From: Liolophura sinensis
Taxonomy: Eukaryota; Mollusca; Polyplacophora; Chitonida; Chitonidae
DNA length: 64,000 nt
Direction: 5' to 3'
Assembly (NCBI RefSeq): GCF_032854445.1
Contig: NC_088303.1
Location: 9,801,501-9,865,500 of the forward strand
Of this stretch, positions 36,168 to 48,106 are shown in pieces. Numbering within the stretch: the first letter of the stretch is position 1; each line of letters begins with the position of its first letter. The translations under genes were made by a program, and so were the position numbers. Under the pieces are notes generated by a model. That model was not told the DNA's origin and did no database searches. It saw only the letters and a list, made by a program, of their open reading frames with translations.

Positions 36168-39022
36168 GATGAATATATAGTCATTGCAATGTTAACTTAC
36201 TGACAGAGCTCAACTTGATACTTATAATTTAAACATGGACCACAGTGAAAGAGGGTAAAAATCTACATGTACATGCAGCTACAGGTGTTCAGGACCATTC
36301 TGCAGGTAATCTCCTGATCTGGTACCCACCTGTACATTGCACATGTAGACACATCGTAACGACATGTTACACATTGTAACAAGATGTGTTTAACATGATT
36401 ATATACAAAACAGACATCCATTCAAACACTCATGTTCACAACAACTGTCTGATACCTTAACTGACACACGGACACATGCACGAGTACACCAGTAAGTTAA
36501 TAGGGTTAGTAATGCAATATTACGCGAATACGTACCACAATAGCTCTGCAAATATTTGGTTTGCTGTATGGTATTGTTTGATTGTGAATTTCGCAACTCA
36601 TTTCGACAACCCAGTCTTTGATTTTCAGCAAGAATTATTGCTGTCAGACAAATATTTTGAACTTCAGTTCGTAGACATACATGTACATTTAGGGGGACAG
36701 GATCATGATAGGTGATGTCATACAGTTTCATCATCGTACATACATGCAAGTATACAATGTATATATCATTTGGCATCTGACAGTTACATACTGTCTATCC
36801 CGTACACTTGGTATACACATGCCTCAATGTGGCAGAACAGAAGAATTCTTTAGTCTTGGCTATTGCAGGGTTCTTCACTAAACTTTATCCAAGCGTGTAC
36901 TAGCAGCCATTTATGCATAACTTTGTACCATTTTCAGAGCCAATCCAATTTACCAATATAAAAAAAGACACTAGTTGTCATGCCAACAGAAGTAAATGAC
37001 CTTTGTCCCCCTCATGACCGTGACCTTCAGAATGATATCTCACTGTATTCTGGGCATCCAATTTCTGGTACATTGTAGTTATATTCAACATGCTGTACAG
37101 ATGACTTCGGTGCATGTATACTTTATACACGTTCCTGGGATCATTGGCCATCCTGTTGTCTTTGACACATCAGGTTCTTGATGTTACAGATTCCAATTCT
37201 GATTCATTGAGTCCAGCATCTTGGTAACAGTAACATTTGTCATAGAACCCTTTCTAGTGGCATCTCAGGGTGGCAGGTTTAACCTTGGAAATGTATCACT
37301 TGACATCATCTCACATAATACCTTCCACCGTTTCACTGGTGGTAAACAGACACATGTGAATGGTGCATTCTGAACCACACGGCCACAGGCTGTCCACCTG
37401 GCACATAAGAATGACACATCATTAGGGACATCTACTGTGACATTTGTCACATACTGCACATATCTGCATCCATTTTCTCCACATCCTGAATGCATCCCAG
37501 GCTTACTTGGGAAAATTGTGCATCAAAGACAAACCTACGACCTTGAGAATTTTACTCCAGGTGAACCCCACCAGACGCATGTGTAAGTGCAGCAGATCTT
37601 GCAGAGTCCTGTATCACCTTCATTTCCTCCAAGTGCGTTAAACAGTCCGCCCACGCTGTGACCACTCTTAAGAACAAATCAAAATTCCACAAAATCCAGT
37701 AGGATTCCTGAACATGTCAAGAACTTGTGATGTGGTAACGCAAATGGAACACGACACACACAAGAACCATGTGTTTGGTGATTCTGACAAATATGTTCAC
37801 ATTGAAAGGTCAGTGTTGTGGCCAGAAAGGTGCACAAACACACATATACATATAATAACATACCACCATTACAAAACACAAAAGATTACCATCTGCTACA
37901 CTCATGTATATCAGGCCTTAAAGGCAGTAAAGGGCAAAAGATAGTTTTACGCCCAAGATCAACATCTACAAAAAATAAAACACAGGTCAACTTTGTTTGA
38001 ACCAGGTTTTTTTTCTTATTTTGGTAGGGGGAAGGGGGGGGGGTCAGTGTGCCCTTTTTAAAGGGAAACAACTCTGATGTGTGCATAGAGACTTCGCTCC
38101 CTTCGCTCTCCCAGACTTGATTTTATCAACTTTTCTCAGCCGTAATGAGACACATGGACAAGCCCTGGACATGTCAGGTGAGGATTACCTTACAAAGTTT
38201 AGACCTGGGCACGAAGTAGCCGTAGTCAAAACAACTCAGTAACACTGCAATAGTCATTGTTAAATGCAGTTCTGGTTTGGATGCACAATTTGTGTGTTGA
38301 TTTGTCTGGTACATTCACCTGGCAAAGGGTGGTGGTTTTCTCCCAATAAGAGTCTTGGATGATTTAAACTTGAATAATTCTGGAGTGAAGTAAATTAAGG
38401 TGTGTACTTGTAAGGGAATCACTTTCCGTAAGTGAAAAGGGTGTAGATTTCAGTACCGGTACATTCTATAATCTGGCCACAGTGGCACTCCCTCTGGACA
38501 TAAAGGATGTAATGTAGACATCATAGATATGGTCAAGAATGCAAGATGGCTTGAAAATTCACAATGAGATAATGAACATTTTCCTCCACTACCTAAAATC
38601 AACTAGAGAATCTAATCATTGTCCAAAACAATGACACCTATAACAGCGAACATAAAACAGACAATCTGTACAAAGTCTTAAACACATTATTATGCAAAAT
38701 AATCTTAACAAGGCAGTAAATCTACAGTAAATACACTTCATAATAAAAATAAAACCAAGCATTTGGTAAAATACATTTCCTCTAAAAAGCAACATGAATG
38801 GAGAGAACGCAACAGATATTAAAAGGAGCACCTTCAATTTAATTAAGCCAAAAGCAAAATGGCAACCTTAAACAAAATCAGTAAAAACTATAATCACCAA
38901 TGATGCAATAGTTCAACTTTGTACAAAATCATAAGTACGCAAAAATAACAATGGGATGACTTGACGCCCTGTGTCAAATAGGAAAAAGAAAAGTTGTCGT
39001 GAAGAGAATATGATTACAAGCA
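35271..39022. other. AT-rich non-coding DNA adjoining the zinc-finger stop codon
   Basis: No convincing coding exon. It includes an (AT)n run near 36143-36166 and a G-rich tract near 38024-38043. A 76-codon minus ORF at 37265-37495 is Cys-rich but unrecognised and lacks splice-site support. Confidence 0.45.
36143..36166. repeat. (AT)n microsatellite
   Basis: About 12 AT dinucleotides, flanked by CACATACATA and GATGAATATATAG. Confidence 0.95.
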
Positions 39023-39733
39023 CTAGTGTCCCCCAAGTGGCATAAACTGGAGTGACGGTGGTATAGAGCCGCTCTGGTGAGCTGCCCGGATCATGTGATT
39101 GGCTATAGCCGAGAGATCAGCATTGGTGGGAATGGAGATGGGGTTAGAGAGGTGGTGCGAAGTGAACTGACCAGACGTCAGGTACGGCCGGTAACCCGCT
39201 GTCGTCACTGCCTGATCCCCCACTAGACTTGACTGAGAGAGCTGACGATTGGGTAGGTGACCCATCAGGTGACCATTACCCAGCGGGGACATGGTCTGCC
39301 GATCATCTGGCCCAGGTGTGTGCCGACTGTCCAGGGATGGATGATGGTGACCTTGTGACTGGCTAGAAGACGAGTAACTCCGCTCCAATTCGCCAAGGCT
39401 TCCAGTCGACATCGGGCGTGGCACAACCACGTCCTTACTGTAATTGAGAGCTGCCTCGGAGTGTGCCGGTCGGCTCTGCGCCATGGCCATACTGTGGCCC
39501 ATAGAGATCAGGCTGTGGTTGTGAGAGTCTATTGACGGACTCATCCCACTATCCTTGGGAGATCCCATGTTGCTGGGGTTGAAACTACCCAGCCCGTTGC
39601 TGTCTGGAAGACAGTGAAGTCGTGGCACCATTGATGGGCCATCGAAAATCTCAGGTTTCTTCTTTCGTCGTTGCCTAGGTTTTGTTGTTGTTGCCAATGG
39701 CCTTGGTTCTAAAGGTTTTATATGGATATGCAT
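39023..39733 (-). CDS. C2H2 zinc-finger transcription factor, terminal coding exon
   Basis: Last coding exon, 236 codons plus a TAG stop at 39023-39025. The acceptor is TTTTCTACTTTGTCAG just before ATGCAT. The exon supplies the final His of finger 4 (H-TMKM-H across the junction). A basic cluster (KPRQRRKKKPE) follows about 18 residues in and is a likely nuclear localisation signal. The remaining ~200 residues are low-complexity, rich in Ser, Pro, His, Met and Gly, with no further finger, ending ...SLQFMPLGGH. Such tails are common in developmental C2H2 factors and probably mediate cofactor contacts, which is inference. In-frame sequence upstream of the acceptor (39734-39823) is intron read-through. 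The intron to the previous exon is 401 bp. Confidence 0.92.
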   Translation of the reverse strand: MHIHIKPLEPRPLATTTKPRQRRKKKPEIFDGPSMVPRLHCLPDSNGLGSFNPSNMGSPKDSGMSPSIDSHNHSLISMGHSMAMAQSRPAHSEAALNYSKDVVVPRPMSTGSLGELERSYSSSSQSQGHHHPSLDSRHTPGPDDRQTMSPLGNGHLMGHLPNRQLSQSSLVGDQAVTTAGYRPYLTSGQFTSHHLSNPISIPTNADLSAIANHMIRAAHQSGSIPPSLQFMPLGGH

Positions 39734-40134
39734 CTGACAAAGTAGAAAAGTAATGGCTAAATAATGGCATAATCTGCTCTGATTACAAACCAAAAATATT
39801 TCCCATATGGGAGACTTTTCCATAGGAAAGTAGCACTATACAACAGTACCAATACGCAAATCAGGGGTGAGCCAAATATAAACTACACTTTGATTCTTTT
39901 TATTTGATTCTTGCTTAGAGTCACATGTAAGAATTTTTCACCTTTATTATGGGGATGATAAAGAAATAGATATGCTTGAAAACTTATATGTAGTGTCATA
40001 TCAAGAAATGCCAAGAGAGCATGTGAAGTTTCAACAACTTTTGAACTATTTTGAATCTTGAGACAAAGCCTTGTTCATCAAACATGGACAACTGTGCTAA
40101 GTTTTTAACTCACATCTACCTTATGTTCACATAC

Positions 40135-40319
40135 CTTCATTGTGTGGTTTTTCAAGGCGCTATCTGTAGAGTAGCCACGATGACAAATCGCACACTTGTG
40201 CGGGCGATTGGCTGCCTTCTGCACCTGGGTTTCGTGGTTTCTCAGATGATGCTGTAGGTTAGACAGCTGAGCAAATGCCCTCTCACACCCTTCCATTGTA
40301 CATTTGTAGGGTTTTTCTC
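40135..40319 (-). CDS. C2H2 zinc-finger transcription factor, exon with finger 3 and most of finger 4
   Basis: This 185-nt exon starts with two bases that complete the split Gly codon of the upstream exon, restoring a canonical TGEKPYKC linker across an 18-kb intron. It ends in phase 0. Finger 3 has the spaced form C-X4-C (CTMEGC), X12, H-X3-H and includes AFAQLSNLQHH. After a 14-residue basic/polar linker (ETQVQKAANRPHK), finger 4 begins (CAIC ... YSTDSALKNH). Its last His is in the next exon. The acceptor ends TATCGCAG at 40320 and the donor is AAG then GTATGT at 40134. Matching phases on both sides and the linker restored by splicing make this assignment firm. The long linker between fingers 3 and 4 differs from the short one I recall for ZNF384, so the orthologue may be a related but separate subfamily. 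Confidence 0.93.
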
Positions 40320-40557
40320 CTGCGATAAGAATGATTCTATGTTATACTACCACTTACATGTGGACGCAGGATGTTGAAGTACTATGCTGAAGGCAACTGT
40401 ACAAAGAGTGAACCTAGTTCCAGAAGAACAATTCCACAAGATTATAAAGTTACAGCCAACCCACTGTGAATGTGAACATTTTACCCTTGCCAGAGTGAAC
40501 AGATCTCACCTGATCAAAATAACATCCATACATGCAACATTCCATACATCTACATGT

Positions 40558-40653
40558 ATGTATTTATTTTTGTATTTATTTCACTGAAGTTTTATGCTGT
40601 ACTCAAGAATATTTCACTTATATGGCAGCCGCCAGCATTATGGTGGGAGAAAA
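40558..40653 (-). mobile_element. SINE family 1, 5'-truncated insertion
   Basis: Contains the complement of the family tail and CAAGAATATTTCACTTATA followed by GCCAGCATTATGGTGGGAG. CTACATGT flanks it on both sides (40550-40557 and 40654-40661), a target-site duplication showing that the truncation arose at insertion, as in target-primed reverse transcription. Confidence 0.85.
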
Positions 40654-40705
40654 CTACATGTCTGTAGTATGCACATGATAACATTATCATGCTGTCTTAC
40701 ATATA

Positions 40706-40989
40706 ACTATAGAGAGGGCTTCTGTGGCTGAATGTTTAGCGCCCCAGAGCTGCTCAATAACTTTGGAGCCTTTAACCAATGCGGTAGCTGTGGGTTCACA
40801 CCAGGCCAGCTCATGCTGGCTTCCTCTCCAATTGTATGTGGGAAGGTCTTCCAGCAACCTCTGGATGGTCATGGGTTTGCTCCAGGCTCTGCCTGATTTC
40901 CACCCAACATAATTTTGGCTGATGTTGCATAAGTCAAATATTGCTGAGCAGGGCGGTACATCAATCAAATAAATAAATACAAATATGGA
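40706..40989 (+). mobile_element. SINE family 1, full-length insertion
   Basis: The tRNA-like head (GCTTCTGTGGCTGAATG ... GTGGGTTCACACCAGG) is followed by GGGAAGGTCTTCCAGCAACC and the AATAAATAAATAC tail. The 10-bp duplication CTTACATATA lies at 40696-40705 and 40990-40999. It sits in opposite orientation and only ~50 bp from the truncated copy at 40558. Confidence 0.9.
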
Positions 40990-40999
40990 CTTACATATA

Positions 41000-42578
41000 C
41001 ACTCATGTATTTCATGTAATCTAAATGAAATAAGACATCAAATGATATGCAGACATTTTACAGCAGAGTTACAAGTATGAAAAATTACAAAATGTATGCA
41101 TTTAATTTCCCTTTAAAGTCCCTATAAAAACAGTGCATGTAGAGTGTAGAGTTTAGACAGGTAGAGTTTTATCCAGACGTAAACTTCATTAAAAAGTTAA
41201 TTACTTAATTATTTATGTGGCTGAATGTAATATGTGCTGTGAACTATTTGTATGTTGTTACAAATGCACATTCAGGATATAATCTTATGTGTGCATAAAA
41301 TACATGTGAAACAGAAAGTGGCTTAGTTGAAGGGAAGTAACTCAGGCCAGCCTAACAGCTTGCCTCAATGTCTCAAAATCTGTCCTACCTTGTAAGTGTT
41401 AGTCAGTGATTGACAACAGGTGCAGCAGAATGAAACGAGTACACAAAACTACTGTATAGCAGGTACAAATTCTGCATCAATTTATGCATATTAAATCAAA
41501 ATCAATTTCCTTCTCACAACCCATATGTAGGACACAGGTCATTCCACACACTGGGCTGCACAGGTATTAATTTACACACAGAACATATGAACACACTGTG
41601 ACATGTCTGCTGTCATTGAGAGAGAAGAGAGGTTTGACAGCAGCTTGACTATTTCACACGATTTTATACAGCCACTTAGGATAAAATGTGAACTTCAAAC
41701 TCAATTTATGCATGTACATAAATATTACAACACTGTGACAGCAATTCATTACTATATTAAACCATATTGTCATCTTTAAACATATTTACAACACATCTTC
41801 ACATGTATTCTGATAATAGAAAAAAAATCACGAACACAAAACACAAAAAGAATTTGTGAACAGGTGAATTATTTTCTGGACAAACATTTTTGTTTTTTTT
41901 TGGAGAACATGAACTTGAGTATGTTTATTTTCTTCAAATATGTGTAAGTATAGAGCAGGTCTGCCTGAGAAAATGATTACACTTTGAAGGAAAAAAAGGA
42001 GCTGTTGAGCTTAGCAGACATGACTTCCACCATGCCTTCTGATACTCAATCAAGAAAATGATCACTGATAAAACAGAGATATTACCTACAGCCAGTACAT
42101 GGTTATGTAGCTGCATGTTGTCACAAAATGAACTGATCCAAAAGAATGAAGTAATCCAAAAAAATGCGAAACAGTGGTATCTAATTATATACGTGCTGAT
42201 CCCTATGAATATAATGCTAAACATTTCTTTGTAGATCAGAAAAAATGTTTGCTTCATATTCATCCATAAACCACCTGAATAATTACTTGCACTTCACATT
42301 AGCTTTTAAACTTTTTTGAAAGGCTGATCACATATTTGCTTTTCTTCACCTGGTCACTGAAGACTGTGACATGCATGATAAACCCCTGTTCTTTTCAGTT
42401 TCATTCAGAAGTGCACTCTGATGATTTTGTGTAGTGTACACATTATTATGGGTTACACATGAGGGATATCACAAATATATGCCATGAACCTACAGGTGAA
42501 ACAGTCCGAAAAGGCCACAGCCAAGCATAAATCATCAGGAAAATTCACCTTCCAAGGTAGTAAAGATGGTGGAATCTC
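41000..42578. other. Intronic AT-rich DNA, nothing recognised
   Basis: Short ORFs only, and no repeat or paired splice sites. Confidence 0.5.
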
Positions 42579-42643
42579 ACACTCTCCCACCATAATGCTG
42601 GCTACTGTAGCATAAGTAAAACTCAAAAATAAATAAATAAATC
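42579..42643 (+). mobile_element. SINE family 1 3' fragment
   Basis: CTCCCACCATAATGCTGGCT followed by CATAAGTAAAACTC and AAATAAATAAATAAATC. Confidence 0.7.
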
Positions 42644-43273
42644 TTTACATGTACGTCAGTGCTCACACTACACAAGAACTGCATGTATAAACATCAAATG
42701 TAACTGATCTGTATGACCACCGGAAGCCGATGCTGTGTCCGGAAAACTGCATTTGCAGAACGTGATAGCTTTCATTGGCTGTTAGTCAGGAAGTGTACCT
42801 CATGCTCATTGTCCTCTAGTACTGCAGACAATATTTGACTATGAATTAATGCTAAATAAAAGAGGTTTCCCAGAATGAGGTAACCACATAGAGGCAGATT
42901 CAAAACAGCTAGTTTTGTGGCATGAAATGGAGGATAGACAATCCCAATCACTACCTTCCTTGTCAATTACATGTCTCTGTGTAAGAACACAAGCAACAGC
43001 GTACAACAAAGTAACAAATTAAGGAAGGCGTCAACCTAAGGAAGGAAGCTGGAGCATTTTAAGGTTAGGTGTAAAAAGCCTAACTCAACATTCCATATTA
43101 TCAATATCATCTGAACAACCTTCGCACAACAGCCTTATTTGTCAAGGTCTATTGCCCCGGAGAGACACTGCCTCATCCAGTACCTGTGACAGATTAAACA
43201 TTCACAGAGTCAAATTAAAATTTAACAGGATAAATAACAATAAAGCGAAATCGTGGGAGTGACAGGACATTAA

Positions 43274-43287
43274 AGGTCAAAAGGTCA
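43274..43287 (+). promoter_or_regulatory. DR2-type nuclear-receptor site
   Basis: AGGTCA-AA-AGGTCA, a perfect direct repeat of the nuclear-receptor half-site with 2-bp spacing. A palindromic homeodomain-type site, CATATTAATATG, follows about 20 bp further on, and AACAATAAAG (SOX-like) precedes it. Together they suggest an intronic enhancer. Function is not shown. Confidence 0.45.
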
Positions 43288-43329
43288 CATCCTAGTTCTC
43301 ATCATATTAATATGAGCCATGACATACAA

Positions 43330-44233
43330 GCACAAATGGCTGGCTTCAAGCAACACAAATAATTGGTAATCATCAGGAAAACAATCAAAAATCAAAGGTA
43401 TATAGAATATATGTCTAAAAATATTGTCACAAATGTGTTTTCTCTGCGCAGATTAGAGATTTTACAACCGTTCAATGTCCAGCTGTTACAGAAAGTTGAC
43501 AATAGCTCACAAATAAACGAACTATCACAATTTGACCTCCTATTTATATTTCACGCCCACGTTTGTGTGTCATTAAGTTTGATAATAAAGAAATCCCTTA
43601 GGCGTAAAATTTCCCACGCTTTGAAGTCAGGAGTAGCTATTAGAAATGAGTAGCTATAGCCTACTATATACATCAGCATGAAAAGGTGTAAACCTCTGGT
43701 TATTATCAATGCTTCATCATCATATGAACGCCAAGGAATGTTTCTTCCTCAAAAAAGACTTTCTCTTTCTTTTCATTTTATAGAGCTACAACTTCAAATT
43801 ACAACTCATTCACACATAAAAGGAATTTCAATCTGTACCGAAGAAAGCTGAAAGATAGGCTCCTGATCTTTTTTGGTTTTTTTTAATTACCCTTTGGTGC
43901 TCTTTTGTGAAGGAAATTTATGAATGAAATGTAGTTGAGAGCATAATGAATGATAATAAAAAATTAAGATCTGTATTAATTAATTTCCATTTTTTTAGAA
44001 AAACTAATTCTTGTATTCCATACAGATCTAGCTATTTAAGACTTCACTGTTGTTCAGATAATATTAATAATATAGAGTTTTAATCATATTCATAATTCTT
44101 CTCTCATGGAAAGATCTCTCGCTCAGTCATGTCAATATAAAAATTCTTTCTATCATCTTCCATCACAACATTCACACCGTTACACACGTACATGTATATG
44201 GATGTTGACAATTCTTATACTGAACAATTTCTT
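43330..44233. other. Intronic DNA, nothing further recognised
   Basis: A 96-codon plus ORF at 43363-43653 has no recognised motif and no splice-site support. Confidence 0.45.
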
Positions 44234-44540
44234 CTTTTATTTACTGCCACTGTTTCTGACGTTGGCCATGGTGACTTAGTCATGGTTTTATTTACTGCCA
44301 CTGTTTCTGACGTTGGCCATGGTGACTTAGTCATGGTTTTATTTACTGCCACTGTTTCTGACGTTGGCCATGGTGACTTAGTCATGGTTTTATTTACTGC
44401 CAGTTTCTGACGTTGGCCATGATGACTTGGTCATGGTTTTATTTACTGCCACTGTTTCTGACATTGGCTATGTTGACTTGGTCATTGTTTTATTTACTGC
44501 CACTGTTTCTGACGTTGGCCATGATGACTTGCTCATGGTT
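44234..44540. repeat. 51-bp minisatellite, 6 copies
   Basis: The unit includes TTTACTGCCACTGTTTCTGA, CGTTGGCCATGG and TGACTTAGTCATGG. Copies start 51 bp apart (44241, 44292, 44343), and the fourth lacks a few bases. It is unrelated to the 51-bp repeat at 23 kb. The short plus ORF is a by-product. Confidence 0.95.
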
Positions 44541-46740
44541 TTAGAACTATGACGAAAACACCACCAGTTTAATTAATATTCAGTCATTTTCTTTTATTCA
44601 TTCATTTTGTCATGTTCGCCAGTTGGTAACTGTTCACTTAAATGAGGTTACACATAGAGTCTAAATGCATTTGTCTCCCCTGGTTACTGAAGGCTACCAG
44701 CTACTCCTGTGGAAGGCCAGGCAAAAAGTAAAACACTAGTATAAACAGCAAAAATGCAAAATAGAGCAAAAACACTACCTGAAGCAAAAATGCAAATTTG
44801 CCTGAGGAGATTCATCTGTGGGCTCAGTGTTGACTGATCATTTCATCATCTTAATGTCCATGAAACAAACAGAGTAAATGAACTTTCATAATCAAAACCT
44901 ATTATAATCAGCGCTTCTATGAACATGTACATGTCCACAGATGTGTACACAAAGTTTTTCTTGCTTGAGTCTAGCAAAGAATGTCCTGTAGAGGGAGCAA
45001 AATTTCTGTGAAATTTTTGTACAGGAATGAGTGAAAGCAATGCTCATGAGTCTATTTCGTCTTATTTTTGCATAACATGAGCATCGTAACAGAAAGCAAT
45101 AAACTCACCAGGCAAAAACCTTAAAATTACAACTGCACAAGAAATTACAGACAAAAGATAAAAGAAATGCAGGTATTTGTGAAAGTGTCCAGAACTACTC
45201 ACTCCAAGCACTTTCGAAGCAATGCAAATTATTTAAAAAAAAAAAATCAAACAAAACAACAACAAAAAACAACCTGAAGTCTTATCTTAAGACTGGGAGT
45301 GCTTTTTGTATTATTTTTGAAATTAATGTAGTAAATTGCTTGTATTTTAAAATGGGATAATGGATAACTTTGATAATGTGGGCTGTAACGGCACTCAAGG
45401 ATTTCTACAAATTTAAATTATTGCTTTCAGAAGATACATGCATCAGTGTGAAATTTAACTGTAAATCATACATTAATGTATGGGTTATTCATACATTACA
45501 TTACATCGTTTGGGGTTCAAAACAAGCTTGTAATGCCACTGAATCAAAACCTTTAGCATTATTAAATTTAGTTCCAAAAAATTCTAATAAAATTAATTAA
45601 TACAATTTCAGATATTGTCTTTTCATTATGTTTAATACTCTTTTCTTTTAAATGCATTCAAAAATAAACTACATGTATCATGCAGTGTATAAAGAACTCT
45701 GGAAGATACAGACAAGATACATGTACTTATACCTGACAGCATCATAGGGGCTGTTAGCATTCTTCAATACAAAAGTTGATGAAATGTCATTTAAAAGCAA
45801 GACCTTGGTGAATTCAGTGTGGTCCATGCATGCAAAACCTAGTAACACCATATGCAATGTGAGTAAATTTTCTTCAGAATAGACCAGACTGTCCTCTAAG
45901 GCTCTTAACAACTGGACTTTTGTCAAAAAATATAAGATCACGCAATGCTTACTCTCGGGAAATTCTACTGGCTACCACTCCCATATCATGTGACTATCCT
46001 AGCCAATAGGACGAGAGTTTTAGGGGGATTAATCATGGAAATGCTGATCAGCTGTCTGTTAAATTTGTTTTATAGTTTATTTCTTTTTATTTTTATGAAC
46101 ACTATAGTGGATAGATGCATACCACCAGCTGTGAGTCATCAGCCAATCAAATGACAGTTTACATCACACAGGTGTGTAGTAAGCAGATTTTGAACAATGT
46201 GCTGAACTCATCTCATATATGGCTGATCTTGCTATGCAAATATTCACAATCAGCGGAATGGCCGAGATAACAACAAGACAAAAATAAAATAGTAAACCTG
46301 AAAATCAACTCTGTGGCATGTGACAATCAGCGTAATTCTCTGCCTTCAGGGAGGGAATCACGACTGGGAACTGCTTATTTAGGGAGCTATGTCCTCAAGT
46401 TAACCCATGTAGAAATTTTCTGAGCGTGGTCTTTCAATCAGTCATGATACATCATATATCTGATTGAGAAGAAATACACTCTCTCTCGAACAAAAAATCA
46501 CAAAAATGTACAGATATACTCACAGATAATGTCCAAGTCTAATATTTATGAATATTGTAATAATACTACTTGTCAGTTAAAGACAGTCATATGTTCTTAC
46601 GACAGAGCACACAGACTTGTAGTTCTATCGCGCTTAAAGTAACCTGTCTAAAAGTAATTTTTAAATTGTGAGTTGCTTTAAATTTATTTGTGCCAGTGCT
46701 AAATAATAACCTTAATGTCTGTTGTGGGGGCCAGTTTTAT
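44541..46740. other. Intronic AT-rich DNA, nothing recognised
   Basis: No gene or repeat family identified. ORFs below 90 codons without motifs. Confidence 0.5.
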
Positions 46741-46923
46741 AACATGTATGCTACCCGCCACCTTCGCACAAAAAAATAATCCTCACCTGCAAAAATAACA
46801 ATAACATCACAGCAGAGTTAACATGTGAGCAATTTGCCCCTATTTTAAATTTTCTGTTCGGACCATTTGCTTGTGAGCAAATGTAAATTAATCCAATCTT
46901 CCTGCTGCGTGTAACTAAATCAT

Positions 46924-46937
46924 GTTGCCATGGCAAT
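46924..46937. promoter_or_regulatory. RFX-type X-box
   Basis: GTTGCCATGGCAAT is one base from the ideal palindromic X-box GTTGCCATGGCAAC bound by RFX factors, which control ciliary and neuronal genes. It lies in an intronic stretch (46.84-47.3 kb) that also has CTAATCC (Otx-like) and CTAATTAGC (homeodomain) sites, so it may mark an enhancer. Confidence 0.45.
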
Positions 46938-47683
46938 GCAGGGAGCAGGCACAGCAGTTGCATACGTGCCTGATGTTTATTTATTTATTTACACTGTACT
47001 CCCTGAGATCCATATACATCTAATGATGAACTGCTAATCCTGGAGGAAAGGCAAGTGTGTACACGAACACTTGCATTTTGACTCTGACTTGGCGTAATAC
47101 TTACTGTAAACATTCGTCATATAAACATGAGTGACATAGCCTTCACAGATTAACATGAAATCTCCCGGATTTGTCAGGAGCACTTTTGTTTTGCACAGTG
47201 TGGCTAAAAGTCGCACTAATTAGCATGTAATCAGGCACGTAGGCCATCAACCATCTAGTAACTACAATAATTATTAATCATGGTTGTTCATACCTGTGTA
47301 AGAGAACTGATTTCAGGTTTCAATCAGATTGAATTATCAGATTTCAAAAAACAATGAAATGATTCTAATATCAGAACTCTCAAAATTACTGTTTATCTTC
47401 ATTCCCTGATATTATTTACTCCTTTATTCAAAATATTAAAAGTGTACATGTATTTCTTTTTTTTTAAGTTTTCTGCTATTTTGCTTTAAATTTCTTTTAT
47501 CTCACAAATGCTCTCTTCTTCATTACAATTATCACAGACAATCAGGAAAACAACAAACACTCTTATCTAAAACACGATGACAACATCTAACCAACATGCT
47601 AGTTTCACTGCACACCATTATTACTACGTACAGCATGATTTTCTTCATTATCTTCATATGATCAGGATTTGATGTTAAATTCA

Positions 47684-47758
47684 TTTTATTTATTTAACTG
47701 AATAGTGTTTTATATGGGGGGAGGAAACCGCTCAGAGCCCAAGGGGAAAGAAGACATC
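47684..47758 (-). mobile_element. SINE family 1 short decayed insertion
   Basis: On the minus strand CCTTGGGCTCTGAGCGGTTT then TAAAACACTATTCAG and AAATAAATAAA follow the family order with internal deletion. AAATTCA flanks it at 47677-47683 and 47759-47765. Confidence 0.65.
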
Positions 47759-48106
47759 AAATTCAAGAATTATTGATTTCTACAGCGATGACCATGCAGG
47801 TTTACGCTTTCGTCTTCGTCAGGTATCTACAAGTCCTCACGACTGACTTGAAGCCGTGGCTGAACTTGTGTTATCTGGCATTCAGCACATAATCATCATT
47901 TCAACATTTCATTTTAATACTTTAATTGAGTTAAATTAACAATGTGTAATGGTAATATAAAACATACCTATGGCTTCTTAACACTTCACTTTCCACAACT
48001 GAACATTTTCAGCCATATACTTACATGTATGCTCTATATTGCAACAAGTGTACAGTTATAAAGGAACTGTCAAGGCTTATCATCTTAACTCCAAAAGGCA
48101 TTACTG

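Larger units (their letters stand above)
25037..39022 (-). other. Possible very long 3' UTR or downstream flank of the zinc-finger gene
   Basis: The 14 kb after the TAG stop contain no convincing coding exon and no recognisable SINE, although SINEs occur on both sides. Minus-strand AATAAA hexamers occur at 25057-25062, 29687-29692 and 29625-29630. The most distal is followed by a T/GT-rich stretch typical of cleavage sites, and sequence to its left switches to CpG-richer, repeat-laden DNA. A single 3' UTR of this size would be unusual but not unknown for transcription factors. An earlier polyadenylation site, or a separate non-coding transcript, is equally possible. Confidence 0.3.

Noticed and set aside
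37265-37495. 76-codon Cys-rich minus-strand ORF
   Set aside because: No recognisable domain, no splice-site support, and located downstream of the zinc-finger stop codon.
39734-39823. N-terminal extension of the terminal coding exon
   Set aside because: It precedes a strong acceptor (TTTTCTACTTTGTCAG), and only the spliced form completes finger 4.
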